DNA from: a virus
Strand: one strand, 5' to 3'
DNA: 24,399 nt
Virus record (IMG/VR): IMGVR_UViG_3300025879_000103
Coordinates: 1-24,399 of that record
Both the position numbers and the translations under genes were made by a program. The notes below the pieces were generated by a model that saw only the letters and a list, made by a program, of their open reading frames with translations, was not told the origin of the DNA and did no database searches. Positions 1-5,249 of the stretch are shown in pieces (positions within the stretch are counted from its first letter, which is position 1; the number at the start of each line of letters is the position of its first letter).

Positions 1-254
1 CTAATCGTATAAAACTATACGCATCAGATTCCGTATTAGAAGAGTTTTACTCTGCTTTAGCGTCAAATGATGTAAAAGCCTTTCAGCGTGTACACATTCC
101 TCGTAGTGACGTATTCTACGTAAGAGCACATCTCCGTGAAGTATTCCCTGATAAAGATTTAACCTTAGATTACGTAGAGCGCATCATGTACCTTGAGGGC
201 ATGTTAGACCGTGCTGACGTATTAGACCCTGACAGAGAGCGAAGCTATGGCTAG
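1..254 (+). CDS. 3' end of an unidentified phage protein (partial)
   Basis: An open frame enters from the left edge (first full codon at base 3) and ends at TAG 252-254, giving the last 83 residues of a protein. The tail is charged and probably helical, with a segment reading HIPRSDVFYVRAHL and an acidic/basic end DPDRERSYG. The stop overlaps the ATG of the next gene by 8 bases, typical of this tightly coupled cluster. There are no in-frame stops and codon use matches the genes downstream, so it is very probably real coding sequence. I do not recognise the family; no function is proposed. Confidence 0.75.
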   Translation, partial: NRIKLYASDSVLEEFYSALASNDVKAFQRVHIPRSDVFYVRAHLREVFPDKDLTLDYVERIMYLEGMLDRADVLDPDRERSYG

Positions 255-489
255 AGATTACAAACGTGAGCGTCAGCTACAGAGTACTCCTTCTGAGTTA
301 AAGAAGAATGCTGCACGTAAGGCTGCTAGGCGTAAGTTAGAGAAACAAGGTAAAGTACGTAAGGGTGACGGTAAGGATGTTGACCACAAGGATGGCAATC
401 CTAGGAATAACAAAACGTCTAACCTTCGTGTAACAACCAAGAGAGCCAACCGTAGCTTCCCTCGTAACAGTAAAGCAGGTAAAGCGTAA
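247..489 (+). CDS. Small HNH-like basic protein
   Basis: An 80-residue, strongly basic protein. Residues 44-61 carry an HNH-type core (DVDHKDGNP, then NN and NLR), with H47 as the putative catalytic/metal-adjacent histidine and N51, N54, N55 and N59 as the asparagines seen in phage HNH modules. The N-terminal 40 residues are Lys/Arg-rich helix rather than a zinc-binding domain, so this is a minimal HNH relative whose nuclease activity is uncertain. HNH proteins near terminase genes can help packaging in some phages, but terminase lies 4 kb away here. SD-like GAGAGCGAAG precedes the ATG. The stop overlaps the next start (TAATG). Similar short proteins are familiar from marine phages; the exact role is not known. 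Confidence 0.8.
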   Translation: MARDYKRERQLQSTPSELKKNAARKAARRKLEKQGKVRKGDGKDVDHKDGNPRNNKTSNLRVTTKRANRSFPRNSKAGKA

Positions 490-767
490 TGGCTATTGAG
501 TATCGTGGAGAGAAGTTTGAAGGTTACAACAAACCCAAGCGCACCCCTAAGCACCCAACTAAATCCCACGCAGTACTCGCCAAGGAAGGTGACACCATTA
601 AGCTCATCCGCTTTGGTGAACAGGGAGCATCCACAGCAGGCAAGCCTAAAGAGGGTGAATCTGATCGCATGAAGAAGAAACGTGCCAGCTTCAAGGCTAG
701 ACACGCTAAGAACATCAAGAAGGGTAAGCTCTCAGCAGCTTACTGGGCAGATAAGGTGAAGTGGTAA
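489..767 (+). CDS. Conserved small basic phage protein, unknown function
   Basis: A 92-residue, Lys-rich protein that begins and ends in TAATG overlaps with its neighbours. The central segment (DTIKLIRFGEQG, about residues 35-46) followed by a basic helix (KKKRASFKARHAKNIKKG) and the terminal SAAYWADKVKW is a pattern I recall from cyanophage and other marine phage small proteins. No enzymatic motif is visible. Charge suggests nucleic-acid binding, but that is inference. Its placement in a run of six overlapping small basic genes suggests co-translation with them. Confidence 0.8.
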   Translation: MAIEYRGEKFEGYNKPKRTPKHPTKSHAVLAKEGDTIKLIRFGEQGASTAGKPKEGESDRMKKKRASFKARHAKNIKKGKLSAAYWADKVKW

Positions 768-937
768 TGGCTAAGTCTCCTACCCCTACAAACAAGAAGC
801 TGTATGCTAAAGTAAAGGCTGAAGCTAAGAAGAAGTTTGACGTATGGCCCAGCGCTTATGCGTCTGCTTGGCTCACTAAGACATACAAAGCACGTGGAGG
901 TAAGTACAGTGGCACAACGAAGAACAAAGTCTCGTAG
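767..937 (+). CDS. DUF5872-like protein, N-terminal half
   Basis: A 56-residue ORF starting at the ATG that overlaps the previous stop (TAATG, 765-769) and ending at TAG 935-937. The segment LYAKVKAEAKKKFDVWPSAY followed by ASAWLTKTYKARGGKY resembles the first part of DUF5872-type small proteins of phages and large DNA viruses, in which a helical YPSAY/GGxY region is followed by a GLxKWFxEKW region. Here the second region is in the next, overlapping frame (909-1181). The protein is therefore either a free-standing half or the product of gene fission. Basic, no enzymatic residues visible; function unknown. Family assignment is from memory of the pattern. Confidence 0.7.
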   Translation: MAKSPTPTNKKLYAKVKAEAKKKFDVWPSAYASAWLTKTYKARGGKYSGTTKNKVS

Positions 938-1181
938 TCAACACGTACTGCCGAAAGCTAGGGGTTACTCTGCTGGTGGCTTAGGTAAGTGGTTTGGTGA
1001 AGAGTGGACGGACGTTAAGACAGGTAAGCCTTGTGGAAGACAAGCAGGTGACGGTAGGGACTACCCAGCCTGTAGGCCAAAGGCAGTAGCTTCTAAGATT
1101 AGCAAGAAAGAAGCAGCAAAGAAGACAGGCCCAAAGAAAGTTAAGTGGTCTACAACAGCATCAGGGAGAAAACGGACATGA
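909..1181 (+). CDS. DUF5872-like protein, C-terminal half (GTG start)
   Basis: A 90-residue protein. The frame is open further upstream to an ATG at 837, but GTG at 909 is chosen because a clear Shine-Dalgarno GGAGG lies at 896-900, eight bases upstream, and because the ORF then overlaps its neighbour by only 29 bases. It contains SAGGLGKWFGEEWTDVKTG, then CGR and YPACRPK and a Lys-rich tail ending SGRKRT. This is the second region of DUF5872-type composites, with Cys pairs that could bind metal. It ends in an ATGA overlap with the next gene. Function unknown; probably nucleic-acid binding (inference). Confidence 0.75.
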   Translation: MAQRRTKSRSQHVLPKARGYSAGGLGKWFGEEWTDVKTGKPCGRQAGDGRDYPACRPKAVASKISKKEAAKKTGPKKVKWSTTASGRKRT

Positions 1182-1354
1182 AGTGTAACTGTGGTAAAGG
1201 TGGCGAGTGCAACTGTGGTGGTATGAAAATGCCAGCCAAGAAAGCAAAGATGGCATACGGTGGCATGGCTAAAAAGAAGATGGGTTATTACAAGGGTGGC
1301 TACTGTGGTGCATCTAACCCTGCAGAGCGTCCAATGAAAAAGAGTACGTCATGA
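1178..1354 (+). CDS. Cys/Gly-rich basic miniprotein
   Basis: A 58-residue ORF whose ATG forms ATGA with the preceding stop, making 1178 preferable to the earlier in-frame ATG at 1145. The N-terminus is MKCNCGKGGECNCGG, two CNCG units separated by five residues, a compact possible metal-binding site. It is followed by Met/Lys/Gly-rich sequence (AYGGMAKKKMGYYKGGY) and one further Cys. It resembles the GG-x-x-KKK ending of the large protein at 9018-11642. No known enzyme family. It ends in another ATGA overlap. Coupled overlaps on both sides and consistent codon use support it as real; function unknown. Confidence 0.7.
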   Translation: MKCNCGKGGECNCGGMKMPAKKAKMAYGGMAKKKMGYYKGGYCGASNPAERPMKKSTS

Positions 1355-1656
1355 AGTATTATCTTAAATATAAAGAAGCACTGGAAGCTAAGGGCTACCG
1401 TGTAGATGAGCATGGCTACGTATGGGACTCCATGGGTAATCAATCTGCTGGTGAAGACAACTATGGCAACGTGCAGAGCAAAGACCCTAACGTCAATGCT
1501 ATTTGTCAGGAAGCAGACATTGCAGCTACTAAGCCTAAGAAGAAAGCTAAGAAAGCTACACCTCCTCCAGGTAAGAAACGTGCTCGTAACGCTAAAGGTC
1601 AACTTATTGCTGATGACCCTAACACCCCAGAGAATGAAGCGTGGGTTGACGAGTAA
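1351..1656 (+). CDS. Conserved small phage protein with Lys-rich linker
   Basis: A 101-residue protein starting in an ATGA overlap and ending in a TAATG-type overlap. The N-terminal 35 residues (YKEALEAKGYRVDEHGYVWD) look folded. A Lys/Pro-rich linker (KPKKKAKKATPPPGKK) precedes the end RARNAKGQLIADDPNTPENE, an 'RxxxGQxxADDPxTPExNEAW'-like tail that I recall from several phage proteins, where its role is unknown. No signal peptide or membrane segment. The overlapping frame at 1406-1684 is a shadow. Function unresolved. Confidence 0.75.
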   Translation: MKYYLKYKEALEAKGYRVDEHGYVWDSMGNQSAGEDNYGNVQSKDPNVNAICQEADIAATKPKKKAKKATPPPGKKRARNAKGQLIADDPNTPENEAWVDE

Positions 1657-2015
1657 TGGCAATCACATTATCTCACCAAGGTAGACCTGCTCGTAGGCGT
1701 TCTGTATGGGGTCACAACACTACGACTACTACAGAGGATGTATATACGTGTCCTCCTAACTGTGTGGCTGAGGTAAGCTATCTTCACATCCATAACTTCT
1801 CAGGTAATACAAATATTACTATTGAGTGGTACGTAGCAGCTGATAACTATACATCACACTTCTTAGAGGGTAAAAACTTAGGTGCAGGTGAATACATAAC
1901 CTTTTCTGATATTGAGTTAGTACTTGCTGCTGGTGATAAGGTACAAGTAACACCTGATACAGCAACACACGTAGACACTATCCTAACTGTAACAGAGACC
2001 TTCTCTGGCGTATAA
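1656..2015 (+). CDS. Probable virion-associated beta-sandwich protein
   Basis: 119 residues, neutral, rich in Thr, Asn, Val and Tyr with alternating polar/hydrophobic strands (EVSYLHIHNFSG, NITIEWYVAAD, GEYITFSDIELVLAAGDKVQV). This is typical of small beta-sandwich proteins of phage heads or tails. It is compositionally unlike the basic proteins before it and is the last gene before the 100-bp leader at 2016-2115. A head-decoration or head/tail surface role is likely by composition only; no specific family is claimed. The start shares TAATG with the preceding stop. Confidence 0.75.
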   Translation: MAITLSHQGRPARRRSVWGHNTTTTTEDVYTCPPNCVAEVSYLHIHNFSGNTNITIEWYVAADNYTSHFLEGKNLGAGEYITFSDIELVLAAGDKVQVTPDTATHVDTILTVTETFSGV

Positions 2016-2115
2016 CGAATAACGGGTATGCAAACTTAGCAGAGGTAAATAGTTCTAACATATGTATAACTATGCAAGTCTAGCAATAGCGCTGGGCATA
2101 ACATAGGAAAATACA
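2016..2115 (+). promoter_or_regulatory. Leader of the DUF1127 cassette: direct repeats plus hairpin
   Basis: A 100-base gap in an otherwise overlapping gene array. It holds an imperfect direct repeat: copy 1 at 2019-2041 and copy 2 at 2066-2085, both reading ATAAC-(GGG)-TATGCAA then three variable bases then TAGCA. Copy 2 runs into a short hairpin (CTAGC 2080-2084 with GCTGG 2091-2095, one G-T wobble), then AACATAGGAAA before the ATG. The stretch from 2068 to 2109 closely resembles the gap before the scaffold gene (about 11661-11704). Promoter or operator function is inferred from position and repetition. Confidence 0.5.
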
Positions 2116-2286
2116 ATGTTCACACTTATTATTAAGACCTTCACAGACTTCTTGGCAAGCTTACAAAAGGCACAACAAGCACGTGCAGACTACTGGATTC
2201 TCACTAATATGTCAGACAAAGAACTGCATGACATCGGTATCGCACGTGGTGAAATCCGCAATGTCGTGGCAGGGAACTTTAAATAA
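2116..2286 (+). CDS. DUF1127 family miniprotein
   Basis: A 56-residue ORF, ATG 2116 to TAA 2284-2286, preceded by AGGAAA. Residues 24-51 read ADYWILTNMSDKELHDIGIA then RGEIRNVV, the DUF1127 signature (W at the start, L-x-D/K-x-L-x-DIG-x-xR at the centre). DUF1127 proteins are short, usually Arg-rich, and abundant in Alphaproteobacteria. CcaF1 of Rhodobacter sphaeroides, a member, binds RNA and affects sRNA maturation and RNA turnover. The N-terminal region here (MFTLIIKTFTDFLASLQKAQ) is less Arg-rich than in host proteins. It follows a leader of its own and overlaps the next gene by 26 bases. A role in redirecting host RNA metabolism is inference. Confidence 0.85.
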   Translation: MFTLIIKTFTDFLASLQKAQQARADYWILTNMSDKELHDIGIARGEIRNVVAGNFK

Positions 2287-2500
2287 TCTTGCATTTCTGG
2301 TTTGTATGAGTATAACTACTGCATGTAGTAATTCATCTGTGGTCTTACCTTCCTCTTGCCCGGCTAATGATGCCAAATGCCAACGGAACTTAGATGCACA
2401 AACTCTTACATATATCGGTCAGAAAGACGCCGCTCTACAGCTTATGTGCAGTGACCCTGATCTCCGTGATGTTATTGGGGATGACTGCACAGGCTGGTGA
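2261..2500 (+). CDS. Small probable exported Cys protein
   Basis: 79 residues from ATG 2261, inside the end of the DUF1127 gene (26-base overlap, GGTGAA upstream). A later ATG at 2306 would remove most of the hydrophobic N-terminus and has no SD. Residues 9-22 (NLAFLVCMSITTAC) are hydrophobic and end in TTAC-S, a weak lipobox-like site, but there is no basic n-region, so export is only probable. The rest (PANDAKCQRNLDAQTLTYIG, then LQLMCSDPDLRDV and a last Cys) carries a C-x-R...LMCSDP...C arrangement also seen in the next protein. The last 107 bases are shared with the next gene in another frame. Function unknown. Confidence 0.6.
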   Translation: MSWQGTLNNLAFLVCMSITTACSNSSVVLPSSCPANDAKCQRNLDAQTLTYIGQKDAALQLMCSDPDLRDVIGDDCTGW

Positions 2501-3116
2501 TGTTACAGGTGACTTCTCTACGAGTAACGAGAATAGCACTGTAGACAGTAACAACTCTGAGGAGTCAGTAACTAATAACTACAACGCTACGGGTGCTGGT
2601 TCAGCTGCCCCTGTTATGTCAGCGATAGCTCCTACAATGATGGGTGGCGGCGGTAACGATAGCTGTTTACTACCTAGCTCTACAGGGATACAGATAAGCG
2701 TCTTAGGTTTATCCTCTGGTAAGATGGAGCAGGATGAAGCTTGTAACAGACGTAAGAACGCTAGGCTCTTAGGAGCACCCCAGCAAGTAGGTGGCTTAGG
2801 GTTACAGGTATCAGCTATATCTGTACTGTGCCAAGACCCTGTAGTGTTCCGTAGTATGATGTTAGCGAATACCCCCTGCCCTATTAATGACAGTAAGACG
2901 GGTAAGCTGCTTATGGGTAAGGCAGCGATAAAGAAGTACAGAGAGAGTCCAGCGCTTTATATCGTTGGGTATGAGACAGACAAAGCGTTTTGGGATACCC
3001 TACTTAGGGTAGGAGAGGAAGACACAGATGAAGAGACAGTTGAAGACAATACTCCTAAGCTCAGCCTTAGTGAGCGTTTCCGCAGTAGCAAACGCAGAGT
3101 CACCACCACCCCCTGA
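2394..3116 (+). CDS. Exported phage protein, unknown function
   Basis: 240 residues from ATG 2394 (weak SD GGAAC). The N-terminus is a good Sec signal: basic n-region (MHKLLHISVRK), hydrophobic core (LCAVTLISVMLLG) and AQA cleavage site at about residue 34. The mature protein starts with a Ser/Thr/Asn-rich linker (about 36-75), then GGGGNDSCLLPSS, a Cys-bearing domain (DEACNRRKNARLLGAP ... VLCQDPVVFRS ... NTPCP) that probably forms disulfides in the periplasm, and an acidic stretch followed by a basic end. It resembles an exported family I recall in other marine phages. The signal-peptide region lies within the upstream gene; the last 89 bases overlap the next gene. Confidence 0.75.
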   Translation: MHKLLHISVRKTPLYSLCAVTLISVMLLGMTAQAGDVTGDFSTSNENSTVDSNNSEESVTNNYNATGAGSAAPVMSAIAPTMMGGGGNDSCLLPSSTGIQISVLGLSSGKMEQDEACNRRKNARLLGAPQQVGGLGLQVSAISVLCQDPVVFRSMMLANTPCPINDSKTGKLLMGKAAIKKYRESPALYIVGYETDKAFWDTLLRVGEEDTDEETVEDNTPKLSLSERFRSSKRRVTTTP

Positions 3117-3864
3117 GTATTCACTGACAGGGCAAGAGAAGATTGATATGCTTATCGCTTCTATCAGTGATATACAAGATCGTATAACTGATAGCGCTGT
3201 CTTAACTGTAGGTGCTGTAGGTTATGCTGCTATCGGCGGTGTCATTAACGATGATGCACTTAATGATGGTATTATTACCACAGATGAGCTAGGTGCATAC
3301 CTAGAAGCTAAAGAGCTTGTACTGCAGCATGACTATGCCATTGCTAGTACAGCTGAGCAGTTATTTATGCAGGAACATGCAGCGGCTATGAATAGCTTGA
3401 ACACTGCAGTAGACAACCTGACTGCTGCTACAGCTGTAGTTATGACAGCAGTTGAGGTAGCTTCCGTAGCATCTGAGGCAGACACTAAGCCTGAGCAGGT
3501 TGAGCTACAGGGTATGCTTGAGACAGACGCATATAGCTTAGACGCTGCTGAGGTTAACGAGTATAACGAGGCAGTAACAGCTGTAGAGACTTTTGCTCAA
3601 CAAGCTGGTGCTTTCATGGCTGCGGCTAACAATGATGAACTTACTGCCACTGTAGACAACTACGCTGCACAGGGTAACTACATGGTTGGTAGCTACACAG
3701 CTATCACATATACACAGTCTATTGATGAGTTTGTTATCACTTGGGATGACTCAGGTTTTGGTACAGGCTTCCAGGGTTACTTAACACCTGAGATGAAGAG
3801 TGCTACAGAGATCTACGCAGCAGGTGAATACATTAATCAGTATGGGGCAATGCCAACACAATGA
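3028..3864 (+). CDS. Exported acidic Ala-rich helical protein
   Basis: 278 residues. ATG 3028 has a strong SD (GGAGAGGAAGA) and encodes a textbook signal peptide, MKRQLKTILLSSALVSVSAV ending NA-ES (cleavage after about residue 23). The mature protein is acidic and dominated by Ala/Val/Glu/Thr helices (about 90-200), with an aromatic C-terminal part (YNYM/YTAITYTQ; GFGTGFQGYLTP). No catalytic motif seen. The first 89 bases overlap the previous gene in another frame, and the stop overlaps the next start (ATGATG). Probably periplasmic or surface-associated during infection; role unknown. Context (three exported products plus a membrane coiled coil) suggests action at the envelope. Confidence 0.8.
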   Translation: MKRQLKTILLSSALVSVSAVANAESPPPPEYSLTGQEKIDMLIASISDIQDRITDSAVLTVGAVGYAAIGGVINDDALNDGIITTDELGAYLEAKELVLQHDYAIASTAEQLFMQEHAAAMNSLNTAVDNLTAATAVVMTAVEVASVASEADTKPEQVELQGMLETDAYSLDAAEVNEYNEAVTAVETFAQQAGAFMAAANNDELTATVDNYAAQGNYMVGSYTAITYTQSIDEFVITWDDSGFGTGFQGYLTPEMKSATEIYAAGEYINQYGAMPTQ

Positions 3865-4442
3865 TGGACTTTGAGTTTAGCGTAGGTGGATACAACATTA
3901 AGGGCTGGATGGTTGCTGTGGCACTTCCAGTTCTTTCTACAGTTGCAGGTGGTGTGTATTGGTCTTATGATACACTACAGCGTTTCTACGGTGTAGAGGC
4001 TGGCATTGCAGAAGTTGTAGATAAGTCTGCATCCTTTGACGTTAAAGCTGGTAGCTTAGACAAACGTGTTACGTCTGTAGAGACAGTAGCCCAGCGCAAT
4101 CTTACAGAGGTTAATAATAATCTTAGTAGTGAGATTGTAGCGCTAGACTCTATGTTACTCACTAAGTCTCAGGAGCTAGAGGCTAAGCTTGTATCTCGTA
4201 TTCAAACACTAGAGCAAGCTATTGCAGACAACGATGTACGTGGTTTGAATCAGAAGCTTGCACAGCTAAGCACAAACATGTCACAAATCTTAGAGCAGCA
4301 GAAGGTGCTTTTAGACTTGCGTAGCCAAGTAGATAAGGCTACAACTATTACAGATGGACTAGGCGATACGCTAGATACTCTACAGACAGAAGTAGATGAT
4401 ATATGGAAAGCGTATGATGAGCTAGTCGATAATCCTCTATAA
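3861..4442 (+). CDS. Membrane-anchored coiled-coil protein
   Basis: 193 residues. One transmembrane segment at about 15-35 (GWMVAVALPVLSTVAGGVYW) follows a 14-residue N-terminus. The remainder is mostly predicted coiled coil with regular hydrophobic spacing (about 45-175: LDKRVTSVETVAQRN, LEAKLVSRIQTLEQAI, DVRGLNQKLAQLSTNMSQIL), ending DIWKAYDELVDNPL. The starts ATG 3861 and ATG 3864 are adjacent; 3861 overlaps the upstream stop. An N-terminal anchor with a long coiled coil is reminiscent of inner-membrane spanins, though this protein is long for one and no convincing outer-membrane lipoprotein partner is seen. Similar genes sit just before terminase in marine phages I recall. Confidence 0.75.
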   Translation: MMDFEFSVGGYNIKGWMVAVALPVLSTVAGGVYWSYDTLQRFYGVEAGIAEVVDKSASFDVKAGSLDKRVTSVETVAQRNLTEVNNNLSSEIVALDSMLLTKSQELEAKLVSRIQTLEQAIADNDVRGLNQKLAQLSTNMSQILEQQKVLLDLRSQVDKATTITDGLGDTLDTLQTEVDDIWKAYDELVDNPL

Positions 4443-4452
4443 GGAATACACT

Positions 4453-4824
4453 ATGGCCCGTAACTTAACAGAGAACCAGCAAAAGTTCCTAGAAGTCTTA
4501 TTTGATGAGGCAGGTGGAGATGTTGTTCGTGCTAAGCAATTAGCTGGCTACAGTGATAAAACACCTACACGCCTTATTGTTGAATCTCTTAAAGATGAGA
4601 TTGGTGCTGCTACACGTACACACTTTGCTCGTTCTGCGCCTAAGGCTGTTATGGCTTTAGTTGATGCCCTCTCAGATCCTACTGAATTAGGAATCAAAGA
4701 GAAGATGGCTGCTGCTAAGGACTTGCTTGATCGTGCAGGACTTGGTAAGGTAGATAAAGTAGATGTAACTTCTAATGGAGGTGGCATCTTTTACTTACCA
4801 CCAAAAGAAGGTTCTAACGAGTAA
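4453..4824 (+). CDS. terS: Terminase small subunit
   Basis: 123 residues, SD AAGGA 10 bases before ATG 4453. The N-terminus (LTENQQKFLEVLFDEAGGDV then RAKQLAGYSD) has the helix-turn-helix start typical of small terminases (LTxKQxxFxxxxxxxxGNxxxAxxxAGYS). A central helical oligomerisation part (KAVMALVDALSDP, KEKMAAAKDLLDRAGL) is followed by a short C-terminal tail (IFYLPPKE) that usually contacts the large subunit. It recognises phage DNA and loads TerL. Position, directly before an accessory gene and terL, supports the call. Confidence 0.85.
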   Translation: MARNLTENQQKFLEVLFDEAGGDVVRAKQLAGYSDKTPTRLIVESLKDEIGAATRTHFARSAPKAVMALVDALSDPTELGIKEKMAAAKDLLDRAGLGKVDKVDVTSNGGGIFYLPPKEGSNE

Positions 4825-4826
4825 CA

Positions 4827-5249
4827 TTGTCAAAATATGACTACGATAGAGATCTAGGTTTTTGGGAGCTACCAAAACCTTTTAAGGGTGAGGAGAAAGA
4901 GTGGCATGTAATAGCTCGTGTTTCCTTACGGCAAGTTCCTTTTGGTTATAGAGTTCACCCAGAAAATGACAGGCTGTTAGAACCTATCCCAGAAGAATTA
5001 GAAGCATTAGAGCTTGCCAAGCGGCACTTAAAGCAGTATTCTTATCGTGAAGTAGCGATATGGTTAAGTAAGACTACTGGGCGATACATCTCACACATGG
5101 GATTACATAAGAGAATTAAAGTTGAGCAAAAACGTAAGAAATCAGCTGCAATTAAACGCAAGCTCACCCAGCGGCTCAAAGAAGCGCTCTCGCAGATCGA
5201 AAAACTTGAGCAAGGCCGAGTCGGTAGCTACAGTATCAGAGAAGATTGA
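4827..5249 (+). CDS. Terminase-associated HTH protein (TTG start)
   Basis: 140 residues. The frame opens after a TAA at 4815-4817, and the only plausible start before the conserved sequence is TTG 4827 (SKYDYDRDLGFWELPKPF). A helix-turn-helix-like segment lies at about 70-95 (YSYREVAIWLSKTTGRYISH followed by MGLHKRIKVEQKR), after which the protein is basic and coiled. Related marine phages carry the same two-part layout (a FWxLPKPF N-terminus, then a HTH) next to or fused to terminase. A DNA-binding aid to packaging is likely. The last 128 bases overlap terL in another frame. Confidence 0.75.
   Translation: MSKYDYDRDLGFWELPKPFKGEEKEWHVIARVSLRQVPFGYRVHPENDRLLEPIPEELEALELAKRHLKQYSYREVAIWLSKTTGRYISHMGLHKRIKVEQKRKKSAAIKRKLTQRLKEALSQIEKLEQGRVGSYSIRED

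Noticed and set aside
837-908. Upstream extension of the 90-aa protein to ATG 837
   Set aside because: It would overlap the previous gene by 101 bases with no SD at 837, while GTG 909 has GGAGG at ideal distance.
2088-2097. AGCGCTGGGC in the first leader also occurs inverted at 12760-12769
   Set aside because: A single 10-base match on either strand is within chance expectation for a window of this size, and the flanks do not match.
3250-3300. EF-hand-like loop (DALNDGIITTDE) in the 278-aa exported protein
   Set aside because: Position 3 of the loop is Leu instead of an acidic/polar ligand and there is no second hand, so calcium binding is not supported.
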